From NCBI GenBank assembly GCA_900323505.1, contig OOIN01000002.1:124001-188000 (forward strand): a stretch of 64,000 nt of DNA, in the 5' to 3' direction. Both the position numbers and the translations under genes were made by a program. Source of the DNA: Ustilago trichophora. Taxonomy: Eukaryota > Basidiomycota > Ustilaginomycetes > Ustilaginales > Ustilaginaceae. The notes under the pieces were generated by a model. That model made no database searches. It worked only from the letters and a program-made list of their open reading frames with translations, and was not told the DNA's origin. This document shows positions 62,365 through 64,000 of the stretch, piece after piece. Numbering within the stretch: position 1 is the stretch's first letter; each line of letters opens with the position of its first letter.

Positions 62365-64000
62365 TTAGTACTCGGGTGGTGCTTCTCCAGCAGTGCTTGC
62401 AGTCTCGGCGTACTGTCTAGATCCCATCTCTGTCAGACGCGAGATGACACGTGCAAAGGCGAACAACTCTTCGTCACCAGTGAAAATTGGCGAGCCACCA
62501 ATGTCGTCCATTGTCAGGCCCTGCACCGATTCAGTAACACAAGATCAACTTGTCAGCTTATGTCTTCTTCTCATCATGTTCTTCTGTAAAGTGGAAGAAA
62601 GTGTCAACTTACCAAGTCATCCATCAGCGCACGCATCTGATCCGCCGTAGGCTTGGCCTTACCCGCATCGCCACTGAAAATCTGCAAGATGGGCACTTCG
62701 CTGCTGGCCAACAGCTTGGTCTTACTCTCGTACGCCGCATCAATAAACGTGATGAATCTCCTCGCCAGATCTCTCTGGTTCAAACCCATCTTGGGCACAG
62801 AATCGACAAAGATGGTGGTAAAGTTGTTGCAGATTTCAATGTAGTCTGCTGCTGATCGTGGTCTTCCGCAGAGCTCGTCGAACGTAAATCGGGCTACCTT
62901 TTGAGTCGATTGAGGGACGTGCAAGGTTCGACCCCAGATCTTGAGCGGTCGATTCTCAACGACGGGATCGTGAGGGTTGGTCGAAGTCATGGCTTCGAAG
63001 AGCTTTTCAAATTCTCGAGTGTTGGCGTCGTTGAGAGGGGAGAAATAGACTTTGGAGAGGGCTCGTGGGACTTTTCGATAATCAGTGCCGGAGTTGAGGT
63101 CGGTGACGGAAAATTGAGATTTGAGAAGGTCGATGCAAGGAAGGAAACTTTGTCGTTGAATACCATTCTTGTACAGCTCGTCGGGGTGACGGTTGGAGGT
63201 CATGACCATGACAACGCCGTATGCAAGCATACGCTCGAGGAGACCACGGAGGATCATGGCATCGGCAATGTCGGTGACCTGGAACTCATCAAAGCATAAA
63301 ACAGAGTGATTGCGGGCCATCTCTCGAGCCACGGCTTCAATCGCATCGCTTTCCTCCCCTGCCGATGCACCTGAGGAGGAAGATGCAGATGCAGAAGAAG
63401 AGGAGGAAGAGGAGGACAAAGCCGAGGACGACATCATCATAACAATGCCGGAAGGTTTATGCGTCTTGGACTTGTAGAAATGCGCCCGTTTATGAGCCTC
63501 GATCATAAACTGGTGAAAGTGGATCCTGCGCTTCGCGGTAATGTTGCTTGGCAAAGTATCGTAGAAGAGATCCATGAGCATGCTCTTTCCTGTGCCAACG
63601 TCTCCATACAGATATAGTCCCTTGGGAATATCCTCCGAGATGGGCGGGATCTCCTGCGCATTGGACTTGTTCCCAAACGGAAGCCAGGAGAAGAACCCTT
63701 TCGAAGATTGCAAGTGCTCTTCTGGATCCGGCACCTCGGCCTGTTTGTAGCCTTTCAAGCGGTCGTGCAGACCTTGGAGCGTTTTCACAATGGTTCGCTG
63801 GTGAGCATCATCTCGCAGGACGCCGGTGGCGACCAGCTCCTCATAGCGTTCTGTCGGGGTGGAAGCCTTGAATTTCCCGCTCTTGGCGGCGGAGCCGGAT
63901 GACGCTGAGCCGGAGATGTGGCGCCGCGCAAGGGCAAATGGAGGTTTCGGCAACGATGATGATGAAGATGCGATAGAAGAATGCAGACGGCGCGCAATTT
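62365..64000 (-). CDS. AFG1: AFG1-like mitochondrial ATPase (5' end beyond the window)
   Basis: Exon 2 (62520-62365) joins the upstream exon (from 62613 to beyond 64000) across a 92-nt intron (GTAAGT...GTGCAG, phase 0). No ATG is found before the right edge; the frame remains open there with an Arg/Ser-rich sequence (A-R-R-L-H-S-S-I-A-S-S-S-S-S), as in a mitochondrial presequence. The AAA-like core has Walker A G-D-V-G-T-G-K-S-M, then H-F-H-Q-F-M, Walker B V-L-C-F-D-E-F-Q-V-T-D and a sensor-like T-S-N-R-H-P. The last exon carries F-A-R-V-I-S-R-L-T-E-M, conserved in Afg1/LACE1. Role: mitochondrial inner-membrane protein quality control. A Ser-rich insert lies in the middle. Confidence 0.94.

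Overview
The window looks like nuclear chromosomal DNA of a basidiomycete smut or related yeast (Ustilaginomycetes). This is inferred from compact genes, short introns with GTAAGT, GTGAGT or GTACGT donors and CTGAC/CTAAC-like branch sites, and a typical fungal gene set (Pns1, Scj1, Ppe1, Afg1, Pmp3, GH92, Zn2Cys6 factors). I see no transposon, CRISPR array, rRNA or viral gene. About 30 protein genes and one intron-bearing tRNA-Leu are supported. Thirteen genes were rebuilt across introns by matching donor, acceptor and reading phase.

Layout. 1-15 kb: a partial P450-like 3' end, a secreted GPI-type protein, a 4CL-like acyl-CoA synthetase ending in AKL, Pns1, a DUF1295 membrane protein, a LURP-one protein, a secreted GH92 mannosidase and an unknown protein. 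15-21 kb: three minus-strand genes of one family. Two carry a Zn2Cys6-like Cys cluster after a D-W-I-x-x-C-D-R-C motif; the third has lost it and its reading frame is broken. 21-28 kb: a three-exon membrane protein, a tightly divergent pair of small genes, tRNA-Leu(AAG), a saccharopine-dehydrogenase-like oxidoreductase and an SDR. 29-32 kb: two tandem secreted paralogues with six conserved cysteines and identical intron phases. 32-41 kb: nucleolar FKBP, a 3-dehydroshikimate-dehydratase-like protein and a fused pseudouridine glycosidase/kinase. 41-50 kb: an ER DnaJ (Scj1-like, HEEL end), a Zn2Cys6 regulator, an orphan protein and an RDH-like SDR. 51-64 kb: Pmp3, a GNAT, an OYE-family flavin oxidoreductase, Ppe1, an ACS-family MFS carrier, a VOC-domain protein and Afg1, which runs off the right edge.

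The genes are mostly independent housekeeping or accessory functions; I see no biosynthetic cluster. The most interesting items are the six-cysteine secreted pair, the Cys-cluster trio with a decaying member, the divergent pair whose start codons are 8 bp apart, the fused pseudouridine-salvage enzyme with a presequence-like N terminus, and a recurrent intergenic quasi-palindrome GTACWGTAC.
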